Assembly (NCBI GenBank): GCA_020403265.1
Contig: JADBXZ010000058.1
Coordinates: forward strand, 42,287 to 106,286
Reading direction: 5' to 3'
DNA: 64,000 nucleotides
From: Bacteroidota bacterium
GTDB taxonomy: Bacteria; Bacteroidota; Bacteroidia; B-17B0; Aurantibacillaceae
Position 1 is the stretch's first letter; every line of letters begins with the position of its first letter. Both the position numbers and the translations under genes were made by a program. Positions 1 to 9,414 of the stretch are shown piece by piece. The notes below the pieces were generated by a model, which saw only the letters and a list, made by a program, of their open reading frames with translations, was not told the DNA's origin and did no database searches.

Positions 1-1
1 C

Positions 2-2713
2 TACATCATCAGTTCAACAAGATCTTCTAACATACCCATGGTAGGTGGATTCGATAACACACTGAATGGTGAGCAGGATGCTGTTATTGCGAAATTTAAT
101 ACCGGATTAAGTAATCTTGTATTTAGTTCATATATAGGCGGGAGTAAGAATGATTGTGGTAACTCCATTGCATTGGATAACAGCAATAATATTTTTGTAA
201 CTGGCGGAACCTGCAGCAATAATCTTCCCAACACCAGCACCGGTCATATTCCAGCTTATGTAGGTGGTCGTTCGGATGGGTTTCTATATAAGATTAGTCC
301 AACAGGTGCAACAATATTAAATGGTACCTATATCGGCACGACAGATTATGACAATTCTTTTTTTGTAACTACTGACAAAAAGAATAAGGTTTACGTCTAT
401 GGGCAATCATACGGGAGTATGCCCGTTATTGCAGCCCCAACATCTACAGCAGGTATTTATTCAAATCCAAACACACATCAATTTGTAAGTGCCTATACAA
501 ATAGTTTAGCTAGCTTATATTTCTCAACTAAGTTTGGCAGCAAAACAATTGCTGAGGTAGATATTTCTCCATCAGCGTTTGCTGTGGATGTTTGCGGAAA
601 CATTTATTTGTCCGGTTGGGGAGGCGGCTTAATCACTAATACAGTGGCTATGTCTGGTATGCCAACCTTTAGTGCTATTCCGGGTTATTCTATAGCACCT
701 AACGGCTATGACTTTTATTTTATGGGATTAGATTCAAATGCAGTTAGTTTAAAATTTGGATCTTATTTTGGTGGGCCATTAAGCGAGGAGCACGTAGATG
801 GGGGCACTTCTCGTTTTGACCCGAAAGGCCGAATCTATCAATCAATTTGTGCAGGTTGTGGTACATTTGATGATTATCCTATTATACCGAGCACTTCTTT
901 TCCTTGTGGAGCCTTAACTTCTTGTCCGCCAGGACCTAATTTATCAAATAATTGCAACAACGGTGTCATCAAATTAGATTTTCAGATTCAGGTTGCTGTG
1001 GCTACTATTAATAATAATACGTTTTCAGGCTGCGCCCCTTTAAGTGTAAGTTTTACGAATGCTACTGCACCCACCAGTACCAACGCTACGTTTATTTGGT
1101 ATAACGGTTTGGGAGGAACGAATACAACGAATATTAATCCAACCACAACCTACACTGCACCTGGTGTTTACACTGTTGCCTTAGTTGTAATAGATCCGAG
1201 TAGTTGCAATTTTAAAGACAGCACTTCAACCATTATTACAGTTTTACCAAGACCAAATGCTGCCTTTACTGCTTCATATAGCCCATGCACTCCAACACTG
1301 CAACTTAACAACACTTCTACGGGGAGTTTAACAGCAGCTTCATATACATGGAATGTTGGCCCCTTTACAAGTACTTTAACTAATCCTTCTTATAGTTTGT
1401 TGGCAGATGGTACTTATAGCATTCAGTTAAACGTAATAGACATAAATGGATGCGTTAATTCAACTAATAGCGTTATTACTATTTTTAATTTTACACCAAG
1501 CGTTAGTTCGGCTACCTTGTGTCAAGGGCAATCTACCAGTTTGTCTGCTAATGGGGGCAGTAGCTACACTTGGCAGCCTGCTTCAGCTGTTAGTAATAGT
1601 TCTTCTGCAACTACTGCTATTAGTCCATCTAATACATCCAATTATACAGTTACTGTTTTTAATTCAGCCCTTGGCAATAATTGTATTAAAACGTTGACTA
1701 CTAGTGCCGTTGTTAATTTTTCTCCTACGGCTTCCTTTACATATAGTCAAAATCCTTGCGGAGGAGGCGTATATTTTACTAATACCTCATCTGCGAATAG
1801 TGCTACATTCAATTGGACACTTACGCCTGTATTTACCAGCACGCTTCAAAACCCGTATTATTTTTACAGTAATGGCGGCGCCCAAAATGTCAGCTTAGTT
1901 GTAACCACAACAGCAGGGTGCACGCATAGTGTCACAGAAAACATTAATGTAATTGTCCCGCCTCCAGTAAGTATTAGCGCTTCTCCAAAAATTTGTTTAG
2001 GCGAATTAGCCAGTTTAACTGCAGGCGGTGGGGTTTCCTATTCATGGACACCATCTCAAACATTAGCCTTTCCAAATTCTGCCAGCACTACTGCTAGTCC
2101 TACTGTATCCACAACCTATTCTGTGATTATTACAACCTCAACAGGCTGTCAGTTTGTACTGTTTTCAAATGTAACTGTTGATTATCCTTCTTCACTTCCT
2201 GTTAGCGCTAATGCTAATCCACAAAAAGTTATTTTGGGGGATAACAGTACACTAGTTTACGTTGGTGATCCCGGTGCCACAGTTACATGGTTCCCAGCTG
2301 GAAGCACAGTACCTGCTACCGGGTATACAGTAACTGCTACCCCATCTCTTGCTACAACCTATACAGCAATTGCACAATATGGTGTTTGTAGAAACAATGC
2401 AACAACACGTGTAGAAGTTGTAAGTAATAGTTGTATAGATAAAGATACCTTTGTGCCAAATACTTTTACACCTAACAGTGATGGCGAAAACGATGTGCTT
2501 TACGTAAGAAGTGCTTTTATCGAACAAATTTATTTTGCCGTTTACAACCGATGGGGTGAATTGGTATTTGAAACTTCAGACAAAACAAAAGGTTGGGATG
2601 GGTTATATAAAGGGCGTCCGGCTGATGTGGGCGTATTTGGATGGTACTTAAAGGTTAAATGCCCTAACGGTGAAGAAAATTTTAAAAAGGGTAATGTAAC
2701 GCTTATTCGTTAA
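2..2713 (+). CDS. Secreted beta-propeller/PKD protein with gliding-motility C-terminal tail (5' partial)
   Basis: The reading frame is open from the left edge, so the start lies outside the window. The first 300 or so residues are SBBP-type beta-propeller repeats (DAVIAKFN, FSSYIGG, GNIYLSGWGGG). They are followed by PKD and Ig-like domains with paired cysteines (TLCQGQSTSLSANGG, then KICLGELASLTAGGG). The last 90 residues are a T9SS type-B tail: FTPNSDGENDV, VYNRWGELVFE, then WDGLYKGRPADVGVFGWYL. It is therefore a surface or secreted cargo protein, probably adhesive; no enzymatic motif is visible. Its Ig-like repeats resemble those of the giant adhesin at 17949-26465. The stop lies 4 bases before mnmH, but co-transcription of such unrelated genes may just reflect tight packing. 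Confidence 0.9.
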   Translation, partial: YIISSTRSSNIPMVGGFDNTLNGEQDAVIAKFNTGLSNLVFSSYIGGSKNDCGNSIALDNSNNIFVTGGTCSNNLPNTSTGHIPAYVGGRSDGFLYKISPTGATILNGTYIGTTDYDNSFFVTTDKKNKVYVYGQSYGSMPVIAAPTSTAGIYSNPNTHQFVSAYTNSLASLYFSTKFGSKTIAEVDISPSAFAVDVCGNIYLSGWGGGLITNTVAMSGMPTFSAIPGYSIAPNGYDFYFMGLDSNAVSLKFGSYFGGPLSEEHVDGGTSRFDPKGRIYQSICAGCGTFDDYPIIPSTSFPCGALTSCPPGPNLSNNCNNGVIKLDFQIQVAVATINNNTFSGCAPLSVSFTNATAPTSTNATFIWYNGLGGTNTTNINPTTTYTAPGVYTVALVVIDPSSCNFKDSTSTIITVLPRPNAAFTASYSPCTPTLQLNNTSTGSLTAASYTWNVGPFTSTLTNPSYSLLADGTYSIQLNVIDINGCVNSTNSVITIFNFTPSVSSATLCQGQSTSLSANGGSSYTWQPASAVSNSSSATTAISPSNTSNYTVTVFNSALGNNCIKTLTTSAVVNFSPTASFTYSQNPCGGGVYFTNTSSANSATFNWTLTPVFTSTLQNPYYFYSNGGAQNVSLVVTTTAGCTHSVTENINVIVPPPVSISASPKICLGELASLTAGGGVSYSWTPSQTLAFPNSASTTASPTVSTTYSVIITTSTGCQFVLFSNVTVDYPSSLPVSANANPQKVILGDNSTLVYVGDPGATVTWFPAGSTVPATGYTVTATPSLATTYTAIAQYGVCRNNATTRVEVVSNSCIDKDTFVPNTFTPNSDGENDVLYVRSAFIEQIYFAVYNRWGELVFETSDKTKGWDGLYKGRPADVGVFGWYLKVKCPNGEENFKKGNVTLIR

Positions 2714-2717
2714 TTTT

Positions 2718-3743
2718 ATGCCTCAGCCAATTCATGTTTCTGAATTACTTCAACTTCAAAAAGAAGGAATTAATGTGGTTGATGTACGCACACATTCTGA
2801 ATTTTTGCAAGGACATATTCCAAAAGCAATCAACATTGAACTTTTTTCGAATGTAGAGCGCGCCAGGGTTGGTAAACTTTACAAAAAAGTGGGGAGGGAA
2901 GAAGCAATTAAATTAGGCTTGGAATTAGTTGGACCAAAATTAAAACAATTAGTTGAGACAATAGTGCAGCACACCATTAACAATAGAGTTGTATTGCATT
3001 GTTGGCGAGGCGGTATGAGGAGCGGCAGTGTGGCCTGGTTGATTGAATTAATGGGGATAAAGGTTTATGTTTTAAAAGGCGGTTATAAAGCATTCAGATC
3101 CCATGTCCTATCAACATTTCAAATACCATTAAAATTAGTTGTTGTTGGAGGTAAAACCGGTTCCGCGAAAACCAAAGTTTTAAAAGCGATTCAAGAACAA
3201 GGGAAACAAATTTTAGATTTGGAGGAATTAGCCAACCATCGAGGTTCTGCTTTTGGAGCAAAAGAAGGCAGTAATTTAACACAGGAACAATTCGAAAATG
3301 ATTTATTTGAAGCGATAAAACAGTTAGATGCAACGCAACAGATTTTTATTGAAGATGAGTCCAGAGTTATTGGGAAAAAAGTAATACCGGAAACAATATG
3401 GCATTCTATGCGCAGCGCACCTCTAATTAATTTAAATGTTAGCAATCAAGCCAGAGTTAATTATTTAGTTGAAGACTACGGAAAACTTCCTAAAGAAATA
3501 TTGGAAGCCAACTTACATAAGATTGCTAAAAGATTAGGAGGGCTAAGTTATCATCAATCCTTGGATGCACTGAACAAGGGCGATTTAGTAACAGTATGTA
3601 AAATCTGTTTAGTTTATTATGATAAAGCCTATTTACATGGTTTAAGTATGAGAGAGAAAGAAAGCATTCTTACTTTGGATTTTGATAGTATTGATATTAA
3701 AAATGTAACTAAAATGGTAATAGACTATGCCATTCAACTATAA
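2718..3743 (+). CDS. mnmH: tRNA 2-selenouridine(34) synthase
   Basis: MnmH (SelU/YbbB) replaces sulfur with selenium at the wobble 2-thiouridine of Lys, Glu and Gln tRNAs, using selenophosphate. The N-terminal rhodanese domain (about residues 5-125) carries the catalytic Cys95 in HCWRGGMRSG. A P-loop domain follows from about residue 138, with GGKTGSAKT at 144-152. The last Walker A position before Lys is Ala where the family usually has Gly (GSGKT). Length (341) is normal for the family. It overlaps selD by 17 bases, so the enzyme and its selenium-donor synthase are probably translated together. Recognition is firm; the effect of the Gly-to-Ala change is not known. Confidence 0.95.
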   Translation: MPQPIHVSELLQLQKEGINVVDVRTHSEFLQGHIPKAINIELFSNVERARVGKLYKKVGREEAIKLGLELVGPKLKQLVETIVQHTINNRVVLHCWRGGMRSGSVAWLIELMGIKVYVLKGGYKAFRSHVLSTFQIPLKLVVVGGKTGSAKTKVLKAIQEQGKQILDLEELANHRGSAFGAKEGSNLTQEQFENDLFEAIKQLDATQQIFIEDESRVIGKKVIPETIWHSMRSAPLINLNVSNQARVNYLVEDYGKLPKEILEANLHKIAKRLGGLSYHQSLDALNKGDLVTVCKICLVYYDKAYLHGLSMREKESILTLDFDSIDIKNVTKMVIDYAIQL

Positions 3744-4767
3744 CTTAACAGAATTTACCAAGGCATCCGGTTGTGGTTGTAAAATTGAACCGGAGAAATT
3801 GAAAACGTTGCTAAAAAGCGATTTAAACTTATCTCCTGATATTAATTTGTTGATAGGAAATCAGCACAACGAAGACGCTGCTGTGTATGATTTAGGAAAT
3901 GGAAAGGTTTTGATAAGTACAATTGATTTTTTTACACCCATGGTTAATGACCCCTTTGATTTTGGTTATATCGCAGCAGCTAACGCATTAAGTGATGTAT
4001 ACGCAATGGGAGGCTCGCCTATTTTAGCCACAGCCGTATTAGGCTGGCCAACACAAATAATTCCGTTAGAGTTAGCTCAACAGGTATTAGAAGGTGGAAG
4101 ATCAGCTTGTGATGCAGCGGGTATAAAAATTGCAGGCGGACATAGTATAGAAAGTCCTGAACCATTTTTCGGATTAAGCGTGAATGGCTTAATGAAAACA
4201 ACCGAATTGAAAACTAATTCAGGTGCAAAAGAAAATGATTTGTTGTATATAACAAAACCCTTAGGTGTTGGTGTATTAAGTGCTGCTTTAAAGAAGGGGA
4301 AATTATCAAAGGAGCATGAGACCATATTGGTAAAGCAGTTAAAACAACTTAATAAGCTTGGCGCATTACTTGGCAAGCAACACTTTATTAATGCATTAAC
4401 TGACGTAACCGGATTTGGCTTGGCCGGCCATGCGCTTGAAATGGCTAAAGCTGCTGATTTAACGCTTGTTTTGAGTAATGATAATTTACCAATCATCAAT
4501 GGTTTTTTAGATTACACCAGTCAATTAATAGTGCCCGATAATTTATACCGTAATTTTAATGCCTATAAGGATGAAATGGCTTTGAATCATAAGGATGCTT
4601 TTTTTGCAATGTGTGATCCACAAACCAATGGTGGTTTGTTGATAGCAGTAAATCCAGAATACAAAAATGATATTGAAACTTTACTGTCCAACCACAACTT
4701 AATTGATTTTGCGAAACCAATCGGAGTTTTTGAAGCTAAGCAACAAATTAGTTTGATTGTAAATTGA
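3727..4767 (+). CDS. selD: Selenide, water dikinase
   Basis: SelD makes selenophosphate from selenide and ATP. The N-terminal motif SGCGCKI gives Cys16, Cys18 and Lys19, matching the catalytic Cys17/Lys20 pair of E. coli SelD. The enzyme is therefore the cysteine form, with no in-frame UGA. AIRS-type features follow: the metal-binding DFFTPMVNDPFDFG, ANALSDVYAMGG, and the C-terminal DPQTNGGLL. Length (346) is normal. It overlaps mnmH by 17 bases. No selA, selB or selC is in the window, so the only local use for selenophosphate is tRNA selenation. The next gene is convergent, 45 bases away, and no clear terminator hairpin lies between. Confidence 0.96.
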   Translation: MPFNYNLTEFTKASGCGCKIEPEKLKTLLKSDLNLSPDINLLIGNQHNEDAAVYDLGNGKVLISTIDFFTPMVNDPFDFGYIAAANALSDVYAMGGSPILATAVLGWPTQIIPLELAQQVLEGGRSACDAAGIKIAGGHSIESPEPFFGLSVNGLMKTTELKTNSGAKENDLLYITKPLGVGVLSAALKKGKLSKEHETILVKQLKQLNKLGALLGKQHFINALTDVTGFGLAGHALEMAKAADLTLVLSNDNLPIINGFLDYTSQLIVPDNLYRNFNAYKDEMALNHKDAFFAMCDPQTNGGLLIAVNPEYKNDIETLLSNHNLIDFAKPIGVFEAKQQISLIVN

Positions 4768-4812
4768 GAATTAGTACGTTTGATAAATACTTTTTAGAAA
4801 ATAAAATTGCTG

Positions 4813-5178
4813 TCATTGGCCGGGCTTATTCCTAGTTTTATACCTTAAAAAAGTCATAATTACACCTAATTCCTCTTCACTAACAACACTATCTGTTAAT
4901 TCAGCTTGATGCTTTTTGTTGGTTAGCCTTAATTCATAGCCTCGAAGTTGATCTTCGGAAAAATCCGGCACTATTTTTTTTCTTTTTACATAAGTTGTAT
5001 GACACTTACCACAATTAAGATCATATAAAACTTGGCCTCTAGCGCATTCTGCTTGGTAATGAGTTTTAACATGTGGTAACATTTCAGTTGGTAAATCAAT
5101 TGTAACTGTTTTTTGAACAGCACAACAAACCAAAAAAATCAAACTTACTATGAAGGGTATAGATTTAGTAGAGGCCAT
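4813..5178 (-). CDS. Small exported c-type cytochrome
   Basis: This 121-residue protein has one haem c site, CGKCH (Cys56, Cys59, His60). The N-terminus is hydrophobic (SIPFIVSLIFLVCCA), either a signal peptide or a weak lipobox; the residue before the final Cys is Cys, not the usual Gly/Ala/Ser, so lipidation is uncertain. The likely sixth haem ligand is the Met in GVIMTFL near the C-terminus. It starts 14 bases inside the 3' end of the di-haem peroxidase gene on the same strand, so the two are translationally coupled. It may carry electrons to that peroxidase. The partnership is inferred from gene order alone. Confidence 0.8.
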   Translation of the reverse strand: MASTKSIPFIVSLIFLVCCAVQKTVTIDLPTEMLPHVKTHYQAECARGQVLYDLNCGKCHTTYVKRKKIVPDFSEDQLRGYELRLTNKKHQAELTDSVVSEEELGVIMTFLRYKTRNKPGQ

Positions 5179-7078
5179 GTATCACACGTTTATTTAATGA
5201 TTTAATTGATGAAGAAGGTAACTTAGTTGGTGGTGATTCAATTGGAAAGGATTCGGTTAAAGATCCAATAAACTCTATTAATTGCTGTTTTTCAAGATCG
5301 CTTAAATTAAGTCTATCTTCACTTAGCGTTTGATTTGCAACATTAAGTCCTCGGCCTTTACCGCCACCATTATTATAAAAGTCGATTACACTTTTTAAAT
5401 CCGGGAAAACACCATTGTGCATATAAGGTTTGGTTTTAGAAGCGTTTCTTATAGTTGTCGTTCTGAATGCATTTTGAGTTTCAGTGGCAGGATTTATTTT
5501 GAATCTACCTTTATCAATTGACAATTCACTAAAGGATGTGTCCGCAGGTGTTCCAATTACTTCAAATTCAGAGCCAATGTAAGGCGGTTTAACGCCATTA
5601 AACTGTGGCACAAAATGACAAGTTGCACACTGTGCTTTACTCATAAATAAATTAAATCCGGCAATTACATTCTTATTTGCATCGTTTTGATTATTTATTG
5701 CTCTATCAAAAGGGCTATAAAGTTGGCTAAGTTTGCCATAGTAGAATGTTAATGCGCTACTTATGTGATTGATTGTAATGGTTTTTTCTTGTGGAGTTTC
5801 TTTAAGTAGTTTATTAAAACGATGTTTGTATTCTTTACAACTTAGTACTTTGTTTAGTAATTCATTTTCATCACTGGCCATTTCATCAGGGTTTGTCATA
5901 ACATCTTTAGCTTGATTTTGAAGTGTGAAATGTTTTCCGTCTAACATCACTAGATGATTATGGGTTGCATTTAAAAGAGTAGGTGTATTACGCGGAAGTT
6001 TATTTTTTTTATCAAAGTTTAAGTGTGCTGTTGTTAATGTATCCGTATAGTACTGTGTGGGTTTATGACATGAGGCGCAACTACGTTCGTTATTTTTAGA
6101 CAAAATCGGGTCGTAGAATAATAATTTACCTAACTCATCTATTTCTTTAATTAACTCGGGATTTTTTATTCGACTATAAATCCCTCTTATATTTTGTGAG
6201 TTGTATAAATTCTTACTAAAGATAGAATTAACCTGATAGTTTAAACTGTAGTCATTGTAACTTTTACTATTAATTTCATAATCTCGAATAAAATTTTGAT
6301 TAAGATAGAATAATGGGTTGATGTATGTTCTAATAAATTCAAAGTGATCGAATCTTTCAAAGTCGTTTGGTTGATTTTTTACAAATTCGATACATTTATC
6401 ATATAAATTTGAATAGTCTTTGGATAGTGAGTATTCCGGGTAACTCTGGTTGAACGAAGCATATATGCCTTTAACAGCATTCACCATACTTTTTAGTTCT
6501 GTAATTACTTCAGAAGTATTGTTACATTCAAAACCGGTTGTATAGATGGCTGCTAAATTTAATAGGTATAATCTATTTGCAAGAAAAAAATGATGATGAT
6601 CATTCATTTTTTGAAGCACACTATCCTTTAAAAAGAGTGGCGTTGTTTTTAAGCTTGATCTATGTATGTTTATTAAAGAGTCTTTTACACAATCAGCTTC
6701 TTGCAATTCATTGTATAATACCGTAAAGCCTCTCCCAATGCGTTTATATGGCTTTTCAAATTTTTCAAAAACCTCTGTTTCCCATTCAACAGGTAGTGGC
6801 CCATTAATTTGTTTATACGCATTAGGCTCTAAATACCTTAACCAAAAATCACATGCTTTTAATTGGAGTCGTGCTTTGTTAATAACATCGTTAAGACTTA
6901 TTTTACCTAAGCTATCTAGTTTAGTTTGTTTTAGCTGATTTAATAGTTCTTCCTGTGATTTTATTAATTCATTAATTGAGTTTTGATAAAAATCCTTATA
7001 GGCAGTGTTCTCTATTTTGAAAGCAAGGCATAGTAGAATACAAAAAGGAAACAGTAGGATGGTTTTAGTTACAGACAT
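5165..7078 (-). CDS. Di-haem cytochrome-c peroxidase with helical N-terminal domain
   Basis: A periplasmic haem peroxidase of the CcpA/MauG type, which reduces peroxides with electrons from small cytochromes. Two haem c sites are visible: CASCH at about residues 334-338 and CATCH at 484-488. LLFYDPILSKNNERSCASCH and FRTTTIRNASKTKPYMHNG are typical of the family. The first 280 residues form a helical domain resembling imelysin-like regions found before such peroxidases in Bacteroidota (NGPLPVEWETE). I place the start at ATG 7078, where a signal peptide begins (MSVTKTILLFPFCILLCLAF). The in-frame ATG at 7105 lies inside the terminator hairpin of the upstream gene and is unlikely. The 3' end overlaps the small cytochrome gene. 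Confidence 0.87.
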   Translation of the reverse strand: MSVTKTILLFPFCILLCLAFKIENTAYKDFYQNSINELIKSQEELLNQLKQTKLDSLGKISLNDVINKARLQLKACDFWLRYLEPNAYKQINGPLPVEWETEVFEKFEKPYKRIGRGFTVLYNELQEADCVKDSLINIHRSSLKTTPLFLKDSVLQKMNDHHHFFLANRLYLLNLAAIYTTGFECNNTSEVITELKSMVNAVKGIYASFNQSYPEYSLSKDYSNLYDKCIEFVKNQPNDFERFDHFEFIRTYINPLFYLNQNFIRDYEINSKSYNDYSLNYQVNSIFSKNLYNSQNIRGIYSRIKNPELIKEIDELGKLLFYDPILSKNNERSCASCHKPTQYYTDTLTTAHLNFDKKNKLPRNTPTLLNATHNHLVMLDGKHFTLQNQAKDVMTNPDEMASDENELLNKVLSCKEYKHRFNKLLKETPQEKTITINHISSALTFYYGKLSQLYSPFDRAINNQNDANKNVIAGFNLFMSKAQCATCHFVPQFNGVKPPYIGSEFEVIGTPADTSFSELSIDKGRFKINPATETQNAFRTTTIRNASKTKPYMHNGVFPDLKSVIDFYNNGGGKGRGLNVANQTLSEDRLNLSDLEKQQLIEFIGSLTESFPIESPPTKLPSSSIKSLNKRVIHGLY

Positions 7079-7093
7079 TTGTAGATACGCAAA

Positions 7094-7119
7094 AAGCCGG
7101 GGCACATTGTCCCCAGCTT
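7094..7119 (-). terminator. Intrinsic terminator of the PhoX-like gene
   Basis: Read on the minus strand, AAGCTGGGG pairs with CCCCGGCTT (one T-G pair) around an 8-base loop, followed by a run of T. It lies 24 bases after the stop of the PhoX-like gene and 12 bases before the peroxidase ATG at 7078. It therefore ends one unit right against the next start. Confidence 0.85.
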
Positions 7120-7142
7120 GTTTTATAAATTTTTAAGTTTAA

Positions 7143-9254
7143 TTAGTGTGAAACAATTAATTTAATAGTTTTTGAATTTGAACCCATATTAATTTTAACG
7201 AAGTAGGTACCATCTGCAAAATTTTGAGTGTTAACATCAATGGTATTGTTTCCTTTTATTAAAGCTTGATTATTCTTTTCAAAAATTAGCTTACCCGCCA
7301 CATCAATAATTGAAATTTGACAGGTTTTCTCATTAGCTGCATCTATTGTAATTGTAATTTTGTCTTTTGCCGGATTAGGAAAAACTGATGTTAGATCTTC
7401 GTTAGCTGTGTTTCCTTTAATCCCAACAGTTGAAAGTGTTGCGTTGCCCTCAACCTTAAAATTATAAGCAGCTTCATCGAAATCGTTGTTGTTGATGTTT
7501 ACGGTAGCAGAACGTGTTCCGGCTGCTGAAGGCGCAAATTGAACTGTGATGGAAAGGTTGGCACTTGCAGCCAAAGTTAAGGGCGTTGACGGAGGACTAA
7601 TCAAGGTGAATTCTGATGCGTTTGTACCAGTCATTGTAAAGCTATTAACAACTAAAGCACCTGGACCAGCATTATTAATTACAAATGTTCTGCTTGTATT
7701 ATTAGAAACTTGAACATTTCCGAAGTTAGTATTATTAGTTGCACTTGTTACGGCTGTGTTGTTAGGGATGTTATTGGAAGCACCGCTAACATTGATTTCC
7801 GGATTAGAACTTACAGTCATCGGATTATAAACTAATAACATTTGACCACCCTCAACGATAGGAGATGGAATAGAGTAGTGACTTTGTGTCACAATCATCC
7901 ACCAACCAGCACCTAAAATACCTTGCATGTCAATTGCACCTGAGGCTTCTTCATCTTCTGTTAAAAATCCAGGACCTCCCGACACAAAACGATTTGCATC
8001 ATGCGTTGTCAATAAGCTTAAAACATCGTTATCAACATTATAGTTCCATTGTTTACCTAAATGTGCGTTATTACCAACATCTTCTTGGAGTAGTAAATTT
8101 CCATAATTATCAAAACCCATATTATCAATCATTTTTTGACCTTCAGTTCCATCCAATACAGCTAAGATTGTTCCGCCATTTTCCGGATTGTTTACATCAG
8201 TAAAACGTAGTCTGTATAAACGGCTTGGTGAAGAAAATGAATTTGTAGTACAAAAATAGAAGTCATTAGGGTTTCTTGGATCCCATGCGCCATCTTCAGG
8301 ACGCAAGAAATTAGTAACGCCCATACTATTGCTCATGGTGTTTAAGCTGGCGCCGGTAATTGCCGACACATCGCCTAAATTAATAAGTGAAAATGTTGTT
8401 GATGTTGCTGGAAATAATGTGTTTGTTTCAGCAATAAGTGATTGCACAGCCACACCATATAAGTTACCATTTGTTAAACCTGCTTTTTCAACATCAGTTC
8501 CGGCGTTAGTTTTACTACCAATATATACATAAACTTGACCAGGTGAAGAATCATCCATGCCAACTACAACAGTTTTATTGGAGCTGAAAGGTCTGGCATT
8601 ATAGTTTTCACAAGAGAAACGACCTAAGCGAGGTAATTGATAGCTATTTCCAGCCGCACTTCCGGTTGCGATGTGTCCAAACATTCTGCCTTCTGCACCT
8701 GTTTCTTCACCATTCATGAAAATTCTGGCAGTTGTACCGTTACCTGTAGCGCTATTGTAAAACGCATTAACTTCTGGTAAATCACCTGAACAAAAACGAC
8801 CAAAGGCAGCTAAAGTAGATGGATTAGTTGCATTAAACATAGTATAGGTAGCTCCAGTCCATAAGTATACGTTCTGTATTAAATCAGATCCGCTTATTAC
8901 AGCTTTGGTTGTTTTATTAATAACCCATTTTGATACAAAGGCTCCAATTGACCCATGCGCTCTAACCCCTCCACTCGCGTTATTAATTTCATGATTTAAT
9001 AAGAATGTAAATGTGCCATCATTATTATCGTAGGCACCAGCCCCATCAGGTAAACCACACATTGAATAACCTCCAACGGCATTTGGTATAGTTAATAAAC
9101 TTGTAACTGTTACATTAGAAGCTGCAGGAATTACATACGGTGTTGATGTTGTGCTTGGGCCTGTTATTACGGCTGTGTTGGTAATTTGAGCGATTGCATT
9201 ATAACTTAGTTGGCTTAGCAAGAAGCTTAATGCGATTGGTAGATTTTTTTTCAT
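7143..9254 (-). CDS. PhoX-like (DUF839) secreted protein with T9SS sorting tail
   Basis: Likely an exported calcium-dependent phosphatase or related beta-propeller. The protein begins with a signal peptide (LPIALSFLLSQLSYNAIAQ). Residues about 60-470 carry PhoX-type motifs: FLLNHEINN, FMNGEETGAEGRMFGH, RPEDGAWDPRNPNDFYF and ASGAIDMQGI. A choice-of-anchor-D domain follows (NFGNVQVSNNTSRTFVINN, LSITVQFAPSAAGTRSATV). The C-terminus is a type-A T9SS tail (VFPNPAKDKITI to the end). PhoX enzymes are usually Tat exported, but this signal lacks a twin arginine. Substrate is not proven. It has its own promoter-like box at 9275-9282 and a strong terminator, so it is probably monocistronic. Confidence 0.84.
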   Translation of the reverse strand: MKKNLPIALSFLLSQLSYNAIAQITNTAVITGPSTTSTPYVIPAASNVTVTSLLTIPNAVGGYSMCGLPDGAGAYDNNDGTFTFLLNHEINNASGGVRAHGSIGAFVSKWVINKTTKAVISGSDLIQNVYLWTGATYTMFNATNPSTLAAFGRFCSGDLPEVNAFYNSATGNGTTARIFMNGEETGAEGRMFGHIATGSAAGNSYQLPRLGRFSCENYNARPFSSNKTVVVGMDDSSPGQVYVYIGSKTNAGTDVEKAGLTNGNLYGVAVQSLIAETNTLFPATSTTFSLINLGDVSAITGASLNTMSNSMGVTNFLRPEDGAWDPRNPNDFYFCTTNSFSSPSRLYRLRFTDVNNPENGGTILAVLDGTEGQKMIDNMGFDNYGNLLLQEDVGNNAHLGKQWNYNVDNDVLSLLTTHDANRFVSGGPGFLTEDEEASGAIDMQGILGAGWWMIVTQSHYSIPSPIVEGGQMLLVYNPMTVSSNPEINVSGASNNIPNNTAVTSATNNTNFGNVQVSNNTSRTFVINNAGPGALVVNSFTMTGTNASEFTLISPPSTPLTLAASANLSITVQFAPSAAGTRSATVNINNNDFDEAAYNFKVEGNATLSTVGIKGNTANEDLTSVFPNPAKDKITITIDAANEKTCQISIIDVAGKLIFEKNNQALIKGNNTIDVNTQNFADGTYFVKINMGSNSKTIKLIVSH

Positions 9255-9274
9255 TTGGTTAAAGTTTTATATTT

Positions 9275-9282
9275 CAAAATTA
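9275..9282 (-). promoter_or_regulatory. Promoter -7 box of the PhoX-like gene
   Basis: Minus-strand TAATTTTG fits the Bacteroidota -7 consensus TAnnTTTG, about 20 bases before the ATG at 9254. No good TTTG is found at the expected -33 position. Confidence 0.5.
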
Positions 9283-9414
9283 CTTTGAACCAATGAAAGG
9301 TAATTTAGTATTGCGTTATACTACCATTAAATAAATAAGCTCATCTTAGAATTTTAATTTATATTAAGTTGAGACGCTAAACTTTTTAAAACAATTAGTT
9401 TAACTAAAATTTAC

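Noticed and set aside
3727..3790. SelD as a selenocysteine protein
   Set aside because: The catalytic position is a Cys codon (TGT) in GCGCK and no in-frame TGA is present.
4077..4499. 140-codon minus-strand frame inside selD
   Set aside because: Antisense to well-conserved selD; no family resemblance.
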